From: Oopsacas minuta
Lineage: Eukaryota > Porifera > Hexactinellida > Lyssacinosida > Leucopsacidae
Direction: 5' to 3'
Assembly (NCBI GenBank): GCA_024704765.1
Contig: JAKMXF010000188.1
Location: 248,001-312,000 of the forward strand
DNA length: 64,000 nt
Below the pieces are notes generated by a model. That model made no database searches, had not been told where the DNA came from, and saw nothing but the letters and a program-made list of their open reading frames with translations. The translations under genes were made by a program, and so were the position numbers. This document shows, piece after piece, positions 31,705 through 43,734 of the stretch (its first letter is position 1; each line of letters opens with the position of its first letter).

Positions 31705-34700
31705 CTAAATCTTTTCCAAAATGAAAATCTGAGTCATTGCTTCAGGCGTTTCAATAAATTCAGTCACTTTAAGACCAGCCGAGTAGAAAACAGCTAGAAA
31801 CTCATCCATAGTTCTTGCTTCAACACCAAATAGCAACATACTAATATCTGCCATGAAAGCTCTCTTACAGTTTTCACTGTCAACGTCTATACTGCCTATT
31901 TTCGGTATTACACACTCACACAATATAATCCTACCAGATTCTGATAAGGCTTGTTTACAATTCTTTAGCAATTCTACACATTTTTCCTGGTCAGGATACA
32001 TGTGAGCAATATGTTTCAATAGAATGGCATCAGCATTCGGGATGGTCTCAGGCTTAAAGTAGTTCCCGGAAACAATCTCTACCCCCTCTGGCTTTTGTTT
32101 TAAAGTTTCTACCGTTGAAGCCAAATCAAGAGAACTACATGCTAAATTTTGGAAACTTTCCTTTATGACTCCAAGTGTACTTCCGGAATGTCCACCTGAA
32201 TAGAAAGAACAGGAATATTAAATGCCAATAAGTAGTAATGGTGATATGAATTAATAAGGTAATTGTACAATCAAAATTTTCAGATTATAATTAAGAAATA
32301 ATTGAAGAATTTACCAAAGTAACAAAACTCATTGGGGACCGTTTAAACGTTACGTAACGCTACAAGAGGAGGGGCGCAGTATGCGAAGTGTGACAGTCCC
32401 ATTTTTGTATTACAAGACGTGAGACAGGAAGGGGGTGTCAAAATTTAGCTAAGTTGATAATACGTGTACAACGTGTAATACGTATTATATTTCTAGGCTA
32501 ATCTCGAGGTAGGAGATTTTGACATTGCTAGACTTGGATAAACCACATTAATATCAAGTATTAAACAAATTGGTCAACTATGATGAGATTACTCTTTAAT
32601 AATTTGAGGACTACTGTTTTCATGCAAAATATCTATGGAGCAGGTAGAGATAATGGACCAGTTTATTGAATATGCAAAGGTACCCTACTGATTCCTTAGA
32701 ACCCATTTTATCTGAAAGAGGACACCGTGAGCCACAGTTTAGCTTGTTAGACCTTGAGGAATGATCAATTGACTATGCCACCTTTGGCACAAATAAAATT
32801 GCAATATCCTCTTAAAGTTAATTGATCATTTCTTAAGGTATAAAATGCTACACTGTGGCTCAAGGTGTACTCTTTCAGTTCAAATATGTTTGAACGGAAT
32901 CAGTAACTTTGCACATTCAACGAACAGGTCCATTACCTCTACAAGCTCCACAAATTGTGCCCTGCCCTTCTGCCATCTCCCTCTTTAGTAAATCACAAAA
33001 ATAAAAATATATTTTTAGTTTCGGCATAGCATAAGTTTTCCAAAACCTATTACAGCCCTTCTACTAAAATTCTGAGCGGGAACCCTTAGTTGTTAGAATT
33101 CAATCCACACTATATAAGTAATAAACATACCTAAATCTAGTATGTGAGCTTTTTTATCCTCTAACTCTTTAAAACCATGTGCATAGTACTTCATTAGAAT
33201 ATGAGTCTCGTAAATTGATTCATCGTGTTCATGCGAATATTCATCCTCATGTTGCTGTGAATGTTCATGAGGTGATGATTCAGTTGATACTATAGAGCCT
33301 TCTTTGGCATGATGACAAGATGAATCACTCATAGCTTCATCATAAGGAATTTTCAACTTTTTAGATCTAACACAATTTTCTAAACGAGACCATGCATTAA
33401 TACTAGTGGGATTAACCATCATTTCAAACCCATTCTTCAGGGATATTCTGCCTTTAATGTCATTACGCATTAACTCTGATAATCTGGTTAAGCTGTATCT
33501 ACCTTCTTCTTCAATTAGACTCTCTTGGAAAACACCAAATGCGCAGAGAAAGCGAATTATCCTAAATTGAAGGACTCAATAACATATTGCATTATTAAGA
33601 GGTTATATAGGAATATTAGCAGTATTTGCTAAATCAGAGCATTAATTGTACGAGAGAGAAATTACTGATAAATTATAATTTATCAGTAATTTTAGAGTAT
33701 AATTATTGTTGTCGTTACAATTATTATTATTATCAAATTTGATATATTGACAGTATTTTGTCATATATTTGTACTTAGGTTACACCTCATTGTGATTTTA
33801 TCGTCAAGATTTTATTAAAATCAAAAATATACCATGTTATAAGAAATTAATAGAGTTTCGTACTAAATCAATGGCTGGAATTCGGAATTCCGGGGTGGCC
33901 GTAATTCTGAAATAAATTAATATTAATGCCTATAGGGATTCAAATGGGACTTTTAAATTGGCCGGAATATCGAGGTGGGCCACTATTCCGGGGTGACCGT
34001 TCAGTTGGGTTTTACTGTATTCGATTACACCTAACTACCAGTTGAAATGAAATCTCTAGTATCGTTTTGAATAATACGCAGAAAGGTGTGAAAATATGAT
34101 TAATCATATGGTAAAATCTATGAATTTGAAACATTCAGGTTCTGAAATCTCAAAATCGGACTAAACGCACTCAATTACCACTAACAACATGTTGAAACCT
34201 AACCTCAAGCATACTTCAGAATTTTACATAGAAATGTGTGAAAATTTCACCTTAGAATAAATTCAAACCCAAGGGGCAAATCTCCAATCCAAATTGTATA
34301 TTATTTGTACCGATTTCCATGTTAATCGCCGCGCGGACAGACGTACAGACGTCGCACATCGTCAATGCCATTAGGGCATCTCCCTATAGGAGCTGCACTA
34401 AAAATACGGAAATCTCTAGGAAATTAATGGCAAACTGGTTGCTGAATTGGATTTTGATCGGATTAGTTAAGAGTATTGCTTATAATTGATGTCGGCCATG
34501 ATTGTTACACCCCAGACCATTTAAAGCTTTAGAGTAGGCTGAAAATAGAAGGCAAATGTAGTTAGTTAATTTTAAGATAAACTAACGCTCTTAGCAATTG
34601 CCGATTATACTTTCTAGAAGTTTCCATATATGAGGAATTCATTGAGACTACATATCAAGTTTTTACGGCCATCCTTCTGGTCTAGGCTCTTCTAACGATG

Positions 34701-35079
34701 ATGTTAGCATTCAAAAATATCTTTATTCGTATAAATATTTTTATCAAAAATCGCAAGACTAATGATTTTGTTCATTGATAATAGACATGACACAGAGTCC
34801 CGAGCCGTACTACCAGTCTGTCTGCTGGACATTTATGGTCTACACTCTACACTCTATAGTAACAAACCTTTTAAAATATGAGAAATTAATTTCACCAGGA
34901 ATCTTCTCTGCCAACTCTTGTAAACTCAATGACTTATCCGCCTCAGCTATAATACCAGCGACATTAAGTTTACAAGCTATCCCTATACAGTATGTGAGTA
35001 AATGTCCATTGAATAGGAAATTAAGCGAAGAAACTGATGCTTCTATGTCTGTTGGGTTGCTGGAACTCTCTTGTGCCAT
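31705..35079 (-). CDS. ASMT/hydroxyindole O-methyltransferase-like, three exons
   Basis: A class I SAM-dependent O-methyltransferase of the plant-COMT/ASMT type. Exons by eye on the minus strand: 35079-34868, 33561-33131 and 32195-31705; GT-AG sites and phases agree, giving 377 residues. The N-terminus shows the winged-helix dimerisation domain (ADKSLSLQELAEKIP, FSYFK joined to RIIRFLCAFGVFQES). The SAM site ILDLGGHSGSTLG is rebuilt across the second junction at about 211-223. The catalytic-loop motif LLKHIAHMYPDQEKC keeps the expected histidine, followed by SGRIILCECVIP. An insert rich in His, Glu and Ser (about residues 149-190, seven or more histidines) sits between the two domains and is unusual. 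The substrate cannot be predicted. Confidence 0.85.
32637..32949. mobile_element. 313-bp foldback MITE in methyltransferase intron 2
   Basis: The arms, each about 125 bp, are inverted copies: GGAGC-GTAGAG-TAATGGACC, TGCAAAG-TAC, ACTGATTCC, GAAAGAG-ACACC, TGAGCCACAGT, TAGC, ACCTT-AG-AATGATCAATT. The spacer is short and AT-rich. No open frame. Confidence 0.85.
33659..33692. repeat. Perfect 34-bp AT-rich palindrome
   Basis: AAATTACTGATAAATTA is followed at once by its exact reverse complement. It lies in intron 1 of the methyltransferase gene, upstream of exon 2. No further role is visible. Confidence 0.85.
34275..34405 (-). repeat. Dispersed repeat copy (inverted) in methyltransferase intron 1
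   Basis: This is the inverse of the CAGCTCCTATAGGGAGAT family at 8041 and 11446. It keeps the GACGTCTGTACGTCTGTCC and GCGCGGCGATTAAC pieces and ends at GGGAGATGCCCTAATGGCAT when read on the minus strand. A segment at 34440-34550 (GAGTATTGCTTATAATTGAT, CAGACCATTTAAAGC) is also shared with 39170-39350. Confidence 0.6.
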
Positions 35080-35615
35080 TTCTAATTACTGAACAGAGTT
35101 CAATTATAGGGAGAGGCAAGGAGAGGGGAGGAGAGAAAATTTATATCACTGGCATGCCCAAGGGCAATTTATATTTGTGTAGGTAAGTATAAATACAGAA
35201 ATGTGTATATAGTGACGTAACAAGCTGGTCTCAAAGACACAATTCCCTTCTATTCGCCCCCACCAATTAACCAATCCTCAAGGTGAATCTTGTAAAGATA
35301 TTATTAATTTTCCTAAAATGGTATATTCTTAATCATTGTAAAAAGTGTTACAAATTAAATCCTCTGGTGAAACGCGAAATCAGATGTAGTCAGAAATTGG
35401 GTTGTATTAAGGTCTCAATTTCCCCTGCAACACTTTTTCAAATGATTAACCGAATACTGCCGGGACAAGCAAACGAAGCAAAAATGCTGTCTATCCAATC
35501 ACCACACTGACCTCAGTAATCAATCAACGGATAAATTCAGTTCAATCACAAATACGTAATATCTCTAATACTATTCTATATTAAACTAGACTAACAATAA
35601 TATGTCAGTCAAATA

Positions 35616-37180
35616 CTAGCTATAGAAGTCTAGCTCCATCTCATCCTTCTTAATATTATTCTTGTATCCTTTCTCAAAATCTTTAACCAGAATCATATAT
35701 CTGTTCTCCCGTACAGCTCTCATACCAGCTTCTTGACATATAGCATTAATGTCAGCTCCGGTTATCTTGTCAGGACGAGCTACAAAGTCCTCTAAATCAA
35801 CTTCTTCAGAAAGATTCATTTTGGAAGTGACAGTAGAGAATATCAATCGTTTCTGTCTCCTGTCAGGCATGGGGAATTCTATCTTCCTATCTAATCTCCC
35901 GGGTCTTAGGAGGGCAGGGTCAAGAGTATCACTCCTATTCGTAGCCATTATAACTTTAACATTAACACTCTGATCAAATCCGTCCATCTGGTTGAGAAGC
36001 TCCAGGAGAATACGCTGTACCTCTCTGTCTGCTCCTGTCTGAGCATCAAATCTCTTAGTAGCTATAGCATCAATCTCATCAATGAATATTATAGCCGGGG
36101 CGTTCTCTCTAGCTAACCGGAATACGTCACGTACCATTCTAGGTCCTTCCCCCAGGTACTTCTGTACGAATTCAGACCCCACTACACGTATGAAGGAAGC
36201 TGTCGTGTGGTGTGCTACCGCCTTGGCTAGCATTGTCTTCCCGCAACCTGGAGGTCCGTACATCAGTACTCCACGAGGGGGCTCGATTCCTACAATAAAG
36301 AATAAATAGATCTCACTATTATTAATAATCTAGTGAATTGGATACACAATTCATATCCTCTACACATTCTCCAAATGGCTAATGAAATACAAGAAATGCT
36401 TGAACGGAGTAGCCCATTATAAACTGAATGAACGGAAAACCGATCAACCGACACATGTGAATAAATGTGAGATTGAACGAAACGCTAGTAGAGTTGTATT
36501 TAGGGAATGAACTTGGAAGAAATCGAACTGTATTATCCTGTTTATTACCTCTTCATTCCCTGATATCCACACTGCAGTACATAATACACAATATAATGTA
36601 TCTCACCAATCTGCTGGTACAGCTCGTGCTGAGTGAGAGGCAGCTCGACAGCTTCTCGCATCTCTTGTTTCTGTATATCCAGCCCTCCTATGTCAGAGTA
36701 TGACACGTCGGGCTTCTCTTCACTACTCAGCATAGAGATAGAAGAATCAGCTTCAGGTGGTAACACATCCACCACACTATTAGAGTGTCTATGTAATGCT
36801 ACACTAGCATTAGGCTTGAGTAGTTCTCTGTCTATTGTGCTTAGAATCCTGACGTAGCAGTTAGGGCCCGTGGTGCTACCTACTATACCAGTGTCTGGGT
36901 CTACTGCCTCCAGGAACTGTCCTATGATGAGGGGAACAGACTGAATGCGTTTGACTTCCTCCTGAGCTCGTCTGAATTCTCTCTTCAGATTCTTCTGTTC
37001 GTCCTTTATATAGTCTTCCTGCACCTGAAGGAACTGCAGCTGTTTCTGTAATTGTTTATACATCAGGTATAGGTCTCTGTCCTCAGGACCGTTGCCTACA
37101 CTATCTGTCCCTGTATCCATGGGAGTGTTGTTGTCTTTTGATGAGGATGGAGTATTGTCAGTTATCCCTATCTCATGCAT
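35616..37180 (-). CDS. PSMC4: 26S proteasome ATPase Rpt3 (PSMC4), two exons
   Basis: One of the six AAA+ ATPases that unfold substrates and open the 20S gate. Exons on the minus strand: 37180-36607 and 36289-35616, with a 317-bp GT-AG intron; together 415 residues against about 418 in human. Visible parts: N-terminal coiled coil (about 38-85), the OB-fold region with [40 protein letters not shown], Walker A GPPGCGKT (203-210), Walker B IIFIDEID (258-265), and the arginine-finger region [15 protein letters not shown]. The C-terminus ends LDFYS, which keeps the hydrophobic-Tyr-X motif that docks Rpt3 into the 20S ring. The stop codon lies 536 bases before the methyltransferase start, on the same strand. 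Confidence 0.95.
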
Positions 37181-38844
37181 ATTGCTACCTGTTACTTGAT
37201 GTATTCAGGAAGTAAAAATCTGAGTATAAATTGAAATCCAACGGTAACGGTTGGAGCTCATTCAGTAAGGTATTGCGAAAAAATATTAACGTAGTCATTA
37301 TATAAATTGTTATAATAGAAAATACTCTGTATGCAAATTTTCTAGTAGATATCCATTAACGGTTGTCGACTGTATTTGCAAACCTGCGAAATTGAATCAG
37401 AGAGAATTGTTACATCCACATTAATTAACAAAGAAACAAGCAAACGGGTAAATATTAGCTCCAGAACAAGTGAGATCAGCAATGAGTGTAATATATTAGT
37501 CAACCACAATATAATGTGGAATAAATTTCTATATAGATAGCAATATTCAATTTTGAATAACTATTGATTTTCTTCATAGCGTATAAATCTTTCGCCTTTT
37601 ACTAAAGATTTCCGTGGAGAAGATCAATGAGATAGTTTTATCAATTTTTTTCGGCTTTTAGTAAAATACTAAAGGCCTTGAATAATAGAAATGAGGTAGT
37701 TAGATTTATACTTGAGTCAGTCTTACTGGCATTATATCTAGATTCGGCATCGGTGTTGCTGTAGATGCATTATGAGAAATTTCGCATAGTTCGTGCATTC
37801 ATTTTTGGAATGCGTACTCTCCCCAGTACAGTTCCGATTGCAAATAATTCGTTCGGATTAGACCACTGTTAATGAGAAACTTGTTTCAGCTCCACATTAG
37901 ACCTGAACATGCATGCGGCCAGGGCGGTCCATTATCACTATCTCGTAAAAGGATTTCCGGATTACATAGAAAGGTAGGGGAGATCATTTTGTCGAAACAA
38001 CGTAGATATAAAATTATAAATTTTAGGATATAGGTGGTATAGCAGAGATAGAAATACGTAAAAGGCGATAGGGCGCCACCGCAACAGCAGTATCGGGTAT
38101 ACCGCCTCGGTGACACTTGGTACCATTAATTTAATGACCGGAATATTCAGCGTATACGTATTGGGTACCTTGGAGCAATCGGTAGGCTGGGGCTTCATGA
38201 ATCGTCTATATATAGAGTATTAAAACTCAATTATTGTGTGTGTGTGTGTGTGTGTGTGTGTTGTTTGTTTGTCCACTTTGCATTATAATGATAGGGGAAG
38301 ATGATCTGCGTATATAATATAGGGGATAACATATCCACCTGGTGACGATATTGGAAAAGTAACAATTACATTGGAGTAATAGGGTATGTTGATTCCGATT
38401 TTCACACTTTAGATTTAATCATATGTAACGTATTTGTTGTTTTCACGAATATAAAGTAAACAAATAGTTGAAATCTCGAAATATACATCGAGACTAGCTC
38501 CCAACAGACATATAGGGCAATCAAGTGCGCTGAATCAGAATTTCGCATTTTCAACTTTCTCATATGCAATTTATTAGTTTTTATGAATATAAAGTAAACA
38601 AATTGTTAAAATATTAATTTCTAATTCAATTTTGCAATTTTATACTTTGCTAAATTCAAGGCACGAAGTGCCGAGTCCCATGCGAACACAAAGTGTTAGC
38701 AAGCGGCGCAGCGCAAGCAAGCGAAGCTGTTCGTATATATATATATTTATATATGATTAATCATACTTTCACACCTTTTGGAAGATAATTCAAAAGGGTA
38801 GCGGGGTATATTACAATAAGGAGGATTGTACAGATCGCTAAAGA

Positions 38845-38924
38845 GGTGCTCGCCCAGGAATCGAACCTGGATTAAACAAAGGACAGTTGTGTGTTTGACC
38901 ATTAAACTAGAAAGCGAAGTAGCG
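38845..38924 (-). ncRNA. tRNA-like sequence, copy 1 (pol III A and B boxes)
   Basis: The minus strand contains TAGTTTAATGGT, close to an A box, then AGGTTCGATTCCTGG, a perfect B box within a five-pair T stem (CCAGG/CCTGG) and a seven-base TTCGATT loop. The acceptor stem pairs only in part and the D stem is poor, so it is not a clean tRNA. A TATAAATAG element lies about 39 bases upstream (38963-38971), and the same layout is found at 48143-48220. It is best read as a tRNA-derived gene or SINE head. Confidence 0.55.
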
Positions 38925-39869
38925 ATCCATTTAGCCTCCATATATTTAATTAAAATTCAAATCTATTTATAGAGTATATGTTGAGAGAATATGTAACTAA
39001 GGGTATATTATAATTTAGCTGTAAGCCAATTCATGGTACAGATGAATATATATTGCTTCTAAAGGATGATTGTGTATTTTGTTCACTATTTGAACATAGT
39101 GAAGGAACTTTTCTTGAATTAGTGTTAGGCTTGCTACAAGATGTTGTCAGTATGCCTAATTACCTCTTGGTTGCTGGATTGGGTATTTGGAATCGATGGC
39201 TACTTGTTGAATGGGATTTCGAACGGACTCGTTAAGAATATTGCATTTAATCGATATCGGCCATAATTGACCCATCATGGACTAATTATAGTCATCCAGG
39301 CGCGACTACGTTCGGCCCTAACTAGTCACAGACCATTTAAAGCGTTACAACTTCACCCCTTGGAGTCAAACTCGTTTTAATGACCTAAATGTCTATTAGT
39401 TTCCTAATACACTGAAGATTCATAATGTGTACGCGTACACCTGAAAAAGTTGGTGTGTACGTACACGAGATAAATTCAGTACGAATGCGTACATACGAAA
39501 TTGTCTAATACACTACAACATATACACTGAAGATTTGCAAGGTAGGTGTTAGTTATTAAAATGGGGTAAAGCTACACTGGTGAAAAGTGTGGAAATTAAA
39601 TTTCAGCATGATCTGACAGAATTGAAAAGCTATGACGGCGGAAACTGTGCTCATTTTCGCTGCAACTCGGACTGCAAACTTCACATAAATTAGCGTATGC
39701 CCAAAACAGTATATATCTCGTAACCACTAATATAGACAATTGAAATGTATCATTGGTGAATAGTGAATGGGATTTACACACATTTTGTGGAATTTATGAT
39801 ATGTGATGTTCTGCGTTCGGCCTATGCCTACGCTAATTTTATAGTAAAACGAAGTTGAAAGTCCGTATG

Positions 39870-40020
39870 CAGTAGAACTCGGTTAGCACGTATTTTTCTC
39901 CAAACGGATTATTAATTCTTGCACTAAATATATATGGGAAGAATTAGAATAAGAGGTAATCCGGATAGTAAGTAATAATTTTTGTTTCCCGGGGTTATAC
40001 GTGTTATCCGAGTTCTACTG
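39870..40020. mobile_element. 151-bp pogo-like MITE
   Basis: The left end CAGTAGAACTCGGTTAGCACG is mirrored by the right end, the inverse of CAGTAGAACTCGGATAACACG, and the right flank is TA. It belongs to the same family as 31306-31466. No coding sequence. Confidence 0.8.
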
Positions 40021-41634
40021 TATTGTAGAAGTTCATGCTCTACTCTGTCTTGAGTCATATCAATGATTTATAAGATTAAAAATAGAGTTTTAGGACACAA
40101 TATCAGATTAAGACAAGAACATCTTCGACTTCTAATAAGTTATGATTTTACATCAAAAATCTTTTGTAGCTTGAAATTGTGGATTAACAAGATGGGCTTA
40201 AATTTTAAATAGGGAATATATTTACTTTTTGCCCCATCCCTAAATTTAACATGATCCCTGCTTGACTAGTGAAATTCAGTACCAATCAACTCGTTCACGA
40301 ATAATCATGTAATTGAAGGCTACTCAAATGCAAATAGAAATGTATTGCAATGAATATGTGTACGTAAGTTAATATTTGTTGCGCTGAATTAGCGCGAGAA
40401 GATTGTAACTTAACGTATTTCCCTGAATTTTTATTAACAAGTCCCTACTTACTACTACAATATCTCTACATTTGTACGTATATTTAAATATATAGGAGGC
40501 GAAACAACAGGTTAACAACCTCCAAGACAGAAGTTATTATGAAACCATCTAACAAGATGAAGAACTAATTACTTGTATATAGGAATCTATAAATATTACT
40601 ATGTAGTAGATATTTCTAACATTGATGTCAACATATTAGTGAATTATGTAATCTATATTATTAATTGTTGTTATTTATTTGTTACTTGTCGTGGATTGGT
40701 TTATGCTATGCTATTTTGAGATTGAATTTCCCAATTCTGAGTAGTCGAATAACTATGTATGTATTTATCGTGATTAATCCAAGCAATTAAACAGAGATTA
40801 ATAAAACTGACCTATCAAGCCATATTTGGTTCCGGACCAGTTTTGGCTGGCTAAAACTGGTCAAGACGACCAAATTTTGGGCACCCTTTGGTTGCTGACA
40901 GGTATATTTAGAAGCGTTCTTGCCAGAGGATATGGCATTGTTATCGAATTTGCTAATGAATCCTGCGTTACCCTGTCATTACCTCTTTATATGTTGTGGA
41001 GTTCTTCATAAATTTTTGATGAATTCACTTTAGTTCTAAATAATCTAGCCCGGACCAATGTTTCGTGACAAACCAAATATATCATAGTTGCCAAGTCTCG
41101 CGGATCCAAAAGTGAGACTCACGTAATTGAACACAATCTCACTTAGAATTTACCTCTCACTTTAACTTTTCCGAAAAATATTCTGAACTTCTTAAACTGG
41201 CGATTTAAATTTGATGCTGAGTACGAATCTGGTTGATTCGGTGAGATTTGAGGTTGTGCCATGGGGGATGTCCGGGGCATTAGCAGACAGGGAAATTTTA
41301 AAGTATAACCATTCTTATTCTATATCTTTTGGTCATTGTGTAGTTATGTGATTTTTGCTATTTGTTTATTGCAGCTTTTCAGTATTTTCTACTTATCCCA
41401 ATTGCCATTTTCATTATCTCAACTATGTTAACCTAACCTTTAATAGTGCCACTTTTGAACAAATATACTTAATATTTAGTAATGTATAATCTTGAATGGT
41501 AAATGTATATTCCAATTATTTGTTTTTATTAATAAAAACAACATTAAATTTACTTATGAGAAACTGGAAAATGCGAAATTCGGATTCACCATACTTCGTT
41601 ACCCTATTATAGCCGTTAATAGCAAGTCTCCATA

Positions 41635-42946
41635 CAGGGTGTCTCCAAAGTTCTGATACAAACCATTTTGTCTATAATATTTATTCAGCATGACCTACAT
41701 TATTGATTCTCTATATATAATTAATACATACTATTAGGAAGAGATTTCCTAGTCATTTATTCAATATAACCACCCTTTTTGGAAATGACAGCCCTGAGTC
41801 TGTTCGGGAATCCTTCTACTGCGGCACGCAGAGTTTCTTGGGGTATCTTCTCCCATTCTCGACACAAGGAAATCTTTAGAGAGCTAACTGTGTTGTGTGA
41901 CACAGAACAAGCCTTGTTTTCCAAGATAGACCAAACAGAATAGTCCATGGGATTTAAATCGGGACTGTATGGTGGCCATTCATCCTTATGTATAAAATTG
42001 GGAATATTGTGCTTCAGCCAATCTTGGGTCGTATTGGCCGTATGGGCGGGAGCACCATCTTGTTGGAAGACAAATTGCTGTCCAGAAAACATGGTCTGGC
42101 TCAGACCTTTTACCACAGGCTCTAATACAAGCTCTTGGTATGTTTTGGCATTGATTTTCACTCCTGGGGGGATGAAAATCAGTGGTGTCCGACCAACAGC
42201 AGAGACCCCAGCCCAAACCATCACCGACAGTGGTTTCTTCATCCGACTGATATATCTAAACTTATCAGGGATCGCTGAAACTGAGGTCGAGATGACTCTG
42301 TCGTTTTGGCTATTTGTAGCCTCTTCAATGGTGAAAATTTTCTCATCTGAGAAAATGGTATTTTCGAGAACTCCAATAGCGTGTAGAGCAAGTAGGCTCT
42401 TGCTCCGGGACACTCTCTTTTCTTTCACCGACCCAGATAGGAATTGTACCTTTTTGCGTTTAAAAGAGCGCATTCCTAGGTCCCTTTTGACAACCTTTTG
42501 TATTGCTCGGCGAGATATATTGAGCTCCAAGGCCATTTTCCTCATCGAACGGTGTGGGTTCCGCCGAATCCGTTCTCGCACCACTTTCTTGGGAGCTGAG
42601 GTCGTTACAGAGCATGGACGACCAGATCTCGGCTTGTCTACAGTGTCCCCAGTTTCCTTATATCGATTTATCGTCCTGTAGATAAATGCCCTACGTCCTT
42701 TTGCAATATTCAGCAGTTTCAAAATTTCTGATGGACTTTTCCCCGGCATATGCAACTCAATAATTGCTGACCTCTCAGATTCCATGGTCAATCACAATTT
42801 TTTTCGAAATAGAATACACCAAATTGAAATAATATTTGTTAGGAAGCGTATAAGGTATGTCATGGGAGAGCAAACCATTGAGAATACTTCCTGATAATGG
42901 TTGTATATTAATCATGATTTTGTATCAGAACTTTGGAGCCACCCTG
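41635..42946 (-). mobile_element. Full-length mariner (DD37D, maT-like) element
   Basis: The ends are inverted repeats: CAGGGTGTCTCCAAAGTTCT on the left and the inverse of CAGGGTGGCTCCAAAGTTCT on the right, continuing as GATACAAA. TA flanks both sides (41633-41634 and 42947-42948). The 1312-bp element contains one uninterrupted transposase gene. It interrupts a copy of the dispersed repeat family (AGCCGTTAATAGCAAGTCTC just before the left end), so it arrived after that repeat. Confidence 0.92.
41757..42791 (-). CDS. Tc1/mariner superfamily transposase, DD37D type, intact
   Basis: A 344-residue intact frame. The N-terminus has paired helix-turn-helix DNA-binding domains (SPSEILKLLNIAKGRRAFIY, then MRKMALELNISRRAIQKVVK) joined by the GRPR-like linker KPRSGRPCS. 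The catalytic domain shows the first aspartate in IFSDEKIF, the second in FQQDGAPAHT and the third in PDLNPMDYSVW. There are 37 residues between the second and third aspartates, which places it with the maT/mosquito-type DD37D group. C-terminal segments (REWEKIPQETLRAAVEGFP, NRLRAVISKKGGYIE) match that group. All catalytic residues and both termini are present, so the copy may be recent or functional. Confidence 0.93.
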   Translation of the reverse strand: MTMESERSAIIELHMPGKSPSEILKLLNIAKGRRAFIYRTINRYKETGDTVDKPRSGRPCSVTTSAPKKVVRERIRRNPHRSMRKMALELNISRRAIQKVVKRDLGMRSFKRKKVQFLSGSVKEKRVSRSKSLLALHAIGVLENTIFSDEKIFTIEEATNSQNDRVISTSVSAIPDKFRYISRMKKPLSVMVWAGVSAVGRTPLIFIPPGVKINAKTYQELVLEPVVKGLSQTMFSGQQFVFQQDGAPAHTANTTQDWLKHNIPNFIHKDEWPPYSPDLNPMDYSVWSILENKACSVSHNTVSSLKISLCREWEKIPQETLRAAVEGFPNRLRAVISKKGGYIE

Positions 42947-43219
42947 TATATACTCTGAGAATTCAAATTATTTCATTACTATATATTTATAAAGAGAACA
43001 AATATTTTGAGCATAGGCGTAGGAGCAGGTCCGACAGGTCCAGGATATGCTAGTTCGGCTTTTGGCTGGACCATGCCTTTTCGTGTTTTGGTTAATTATG
43101 ACTTTGCATGACTGTTTCTGGTACGTTATTAAGACAGGACATGTAACCTAGCGCTTCTAATATGAGATCACTTTCCATTAAGATTTCTTTCTCAATAGTA
43201 TTAATTAATTTTATATTTA

Positions 43220-43440
43220 TTGAACAATTCAATAAAGTGTTACGTATGATTAATTCAAAATGTGAACGCCAGATTCAGCACATTCGATATATTTAATCAA
43301 GCTTTATTCAATTCTGTTTACTTTCTTGGTAAACACGATAAATACATAGTTATGCAACATCTGAGAATTGAGAAATTCAAATTCAATACAACATTCCATA
43401 AATCATTTCCTTTACAACGGGTAAACAAACGTAGTAGTCG
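43220..43440 (+). repeat. Dispersed repeat copy downstream of mariner
   Basis: It carries AAAATGTGAACGCCAGATTCAG, CATTCGATATATTTAATCAA and TTGGTAAACACGATAAATACA, matching 3290-3440 and 10818-10990. It lies about 300 bases past the mariner element; a GCATAGGCGTAGGAGCAGG fragment of another family lies between, at 43014. Confidence 0.65.
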
Positions 43441-43734
43441 GTACAATAAATATCTAAAATTACAACCTATAATTACAACGGATCCATGTAGGACAGTAGC
43501 TTGTTCAAGTAACTATCCTAATTTTCAAGCATTAAGATTGGAATTTCTAATTCAATAAGCTTCCCATTTCTAGAATTCTATCTGAGTCTATGATAGTCTC
43601 AATCTATGAGCTATAGTGATTACTATGCAATCACTGAGTATGGATTGCCTATTGCACTATCAGTGTCACTGTGTATATGTCCATATTAGATGTCAATCAG
43701 TATTATCTATTCTTCATGAGGATAGCCCGAGTTA

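Larger units (their letters stand above)
37181..41634. other. Repeat-rich gene desert
   Basis: I find no gene. Contents: a (GT)n microsatellite at about 38235-38261; an inverted dispersed-repeat copy at 38390-38600; a GC-rich patch (GGCACGAAGTGCCGAG, GCAAGCGAAGC) at 38660-38735; a tRNA-like locus at 38845-38924; a segment at 39170-39350 shared with methyltransferase intron 1; a MITE at 39870-40020; and another dispersed-repeat copy at 41515-41632, into which the mariner is inserted. Confidence 0.55.

Noticed and set aside
38845-38924. A functional tRNA gene
   Set aside because: B box and T arm are perfect, but the acceptor stem pairs only in part and the D stem fails, so I kept it as tRNA-like.
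41947-42681. 244-residue plus-strand frame
   Set aside because: Antisense shadow of the intact mariner transposase.
43262-43558. 98-residue plus-strand frame
   Set aside because: Most of it is a copy of the dispersed repeat family.
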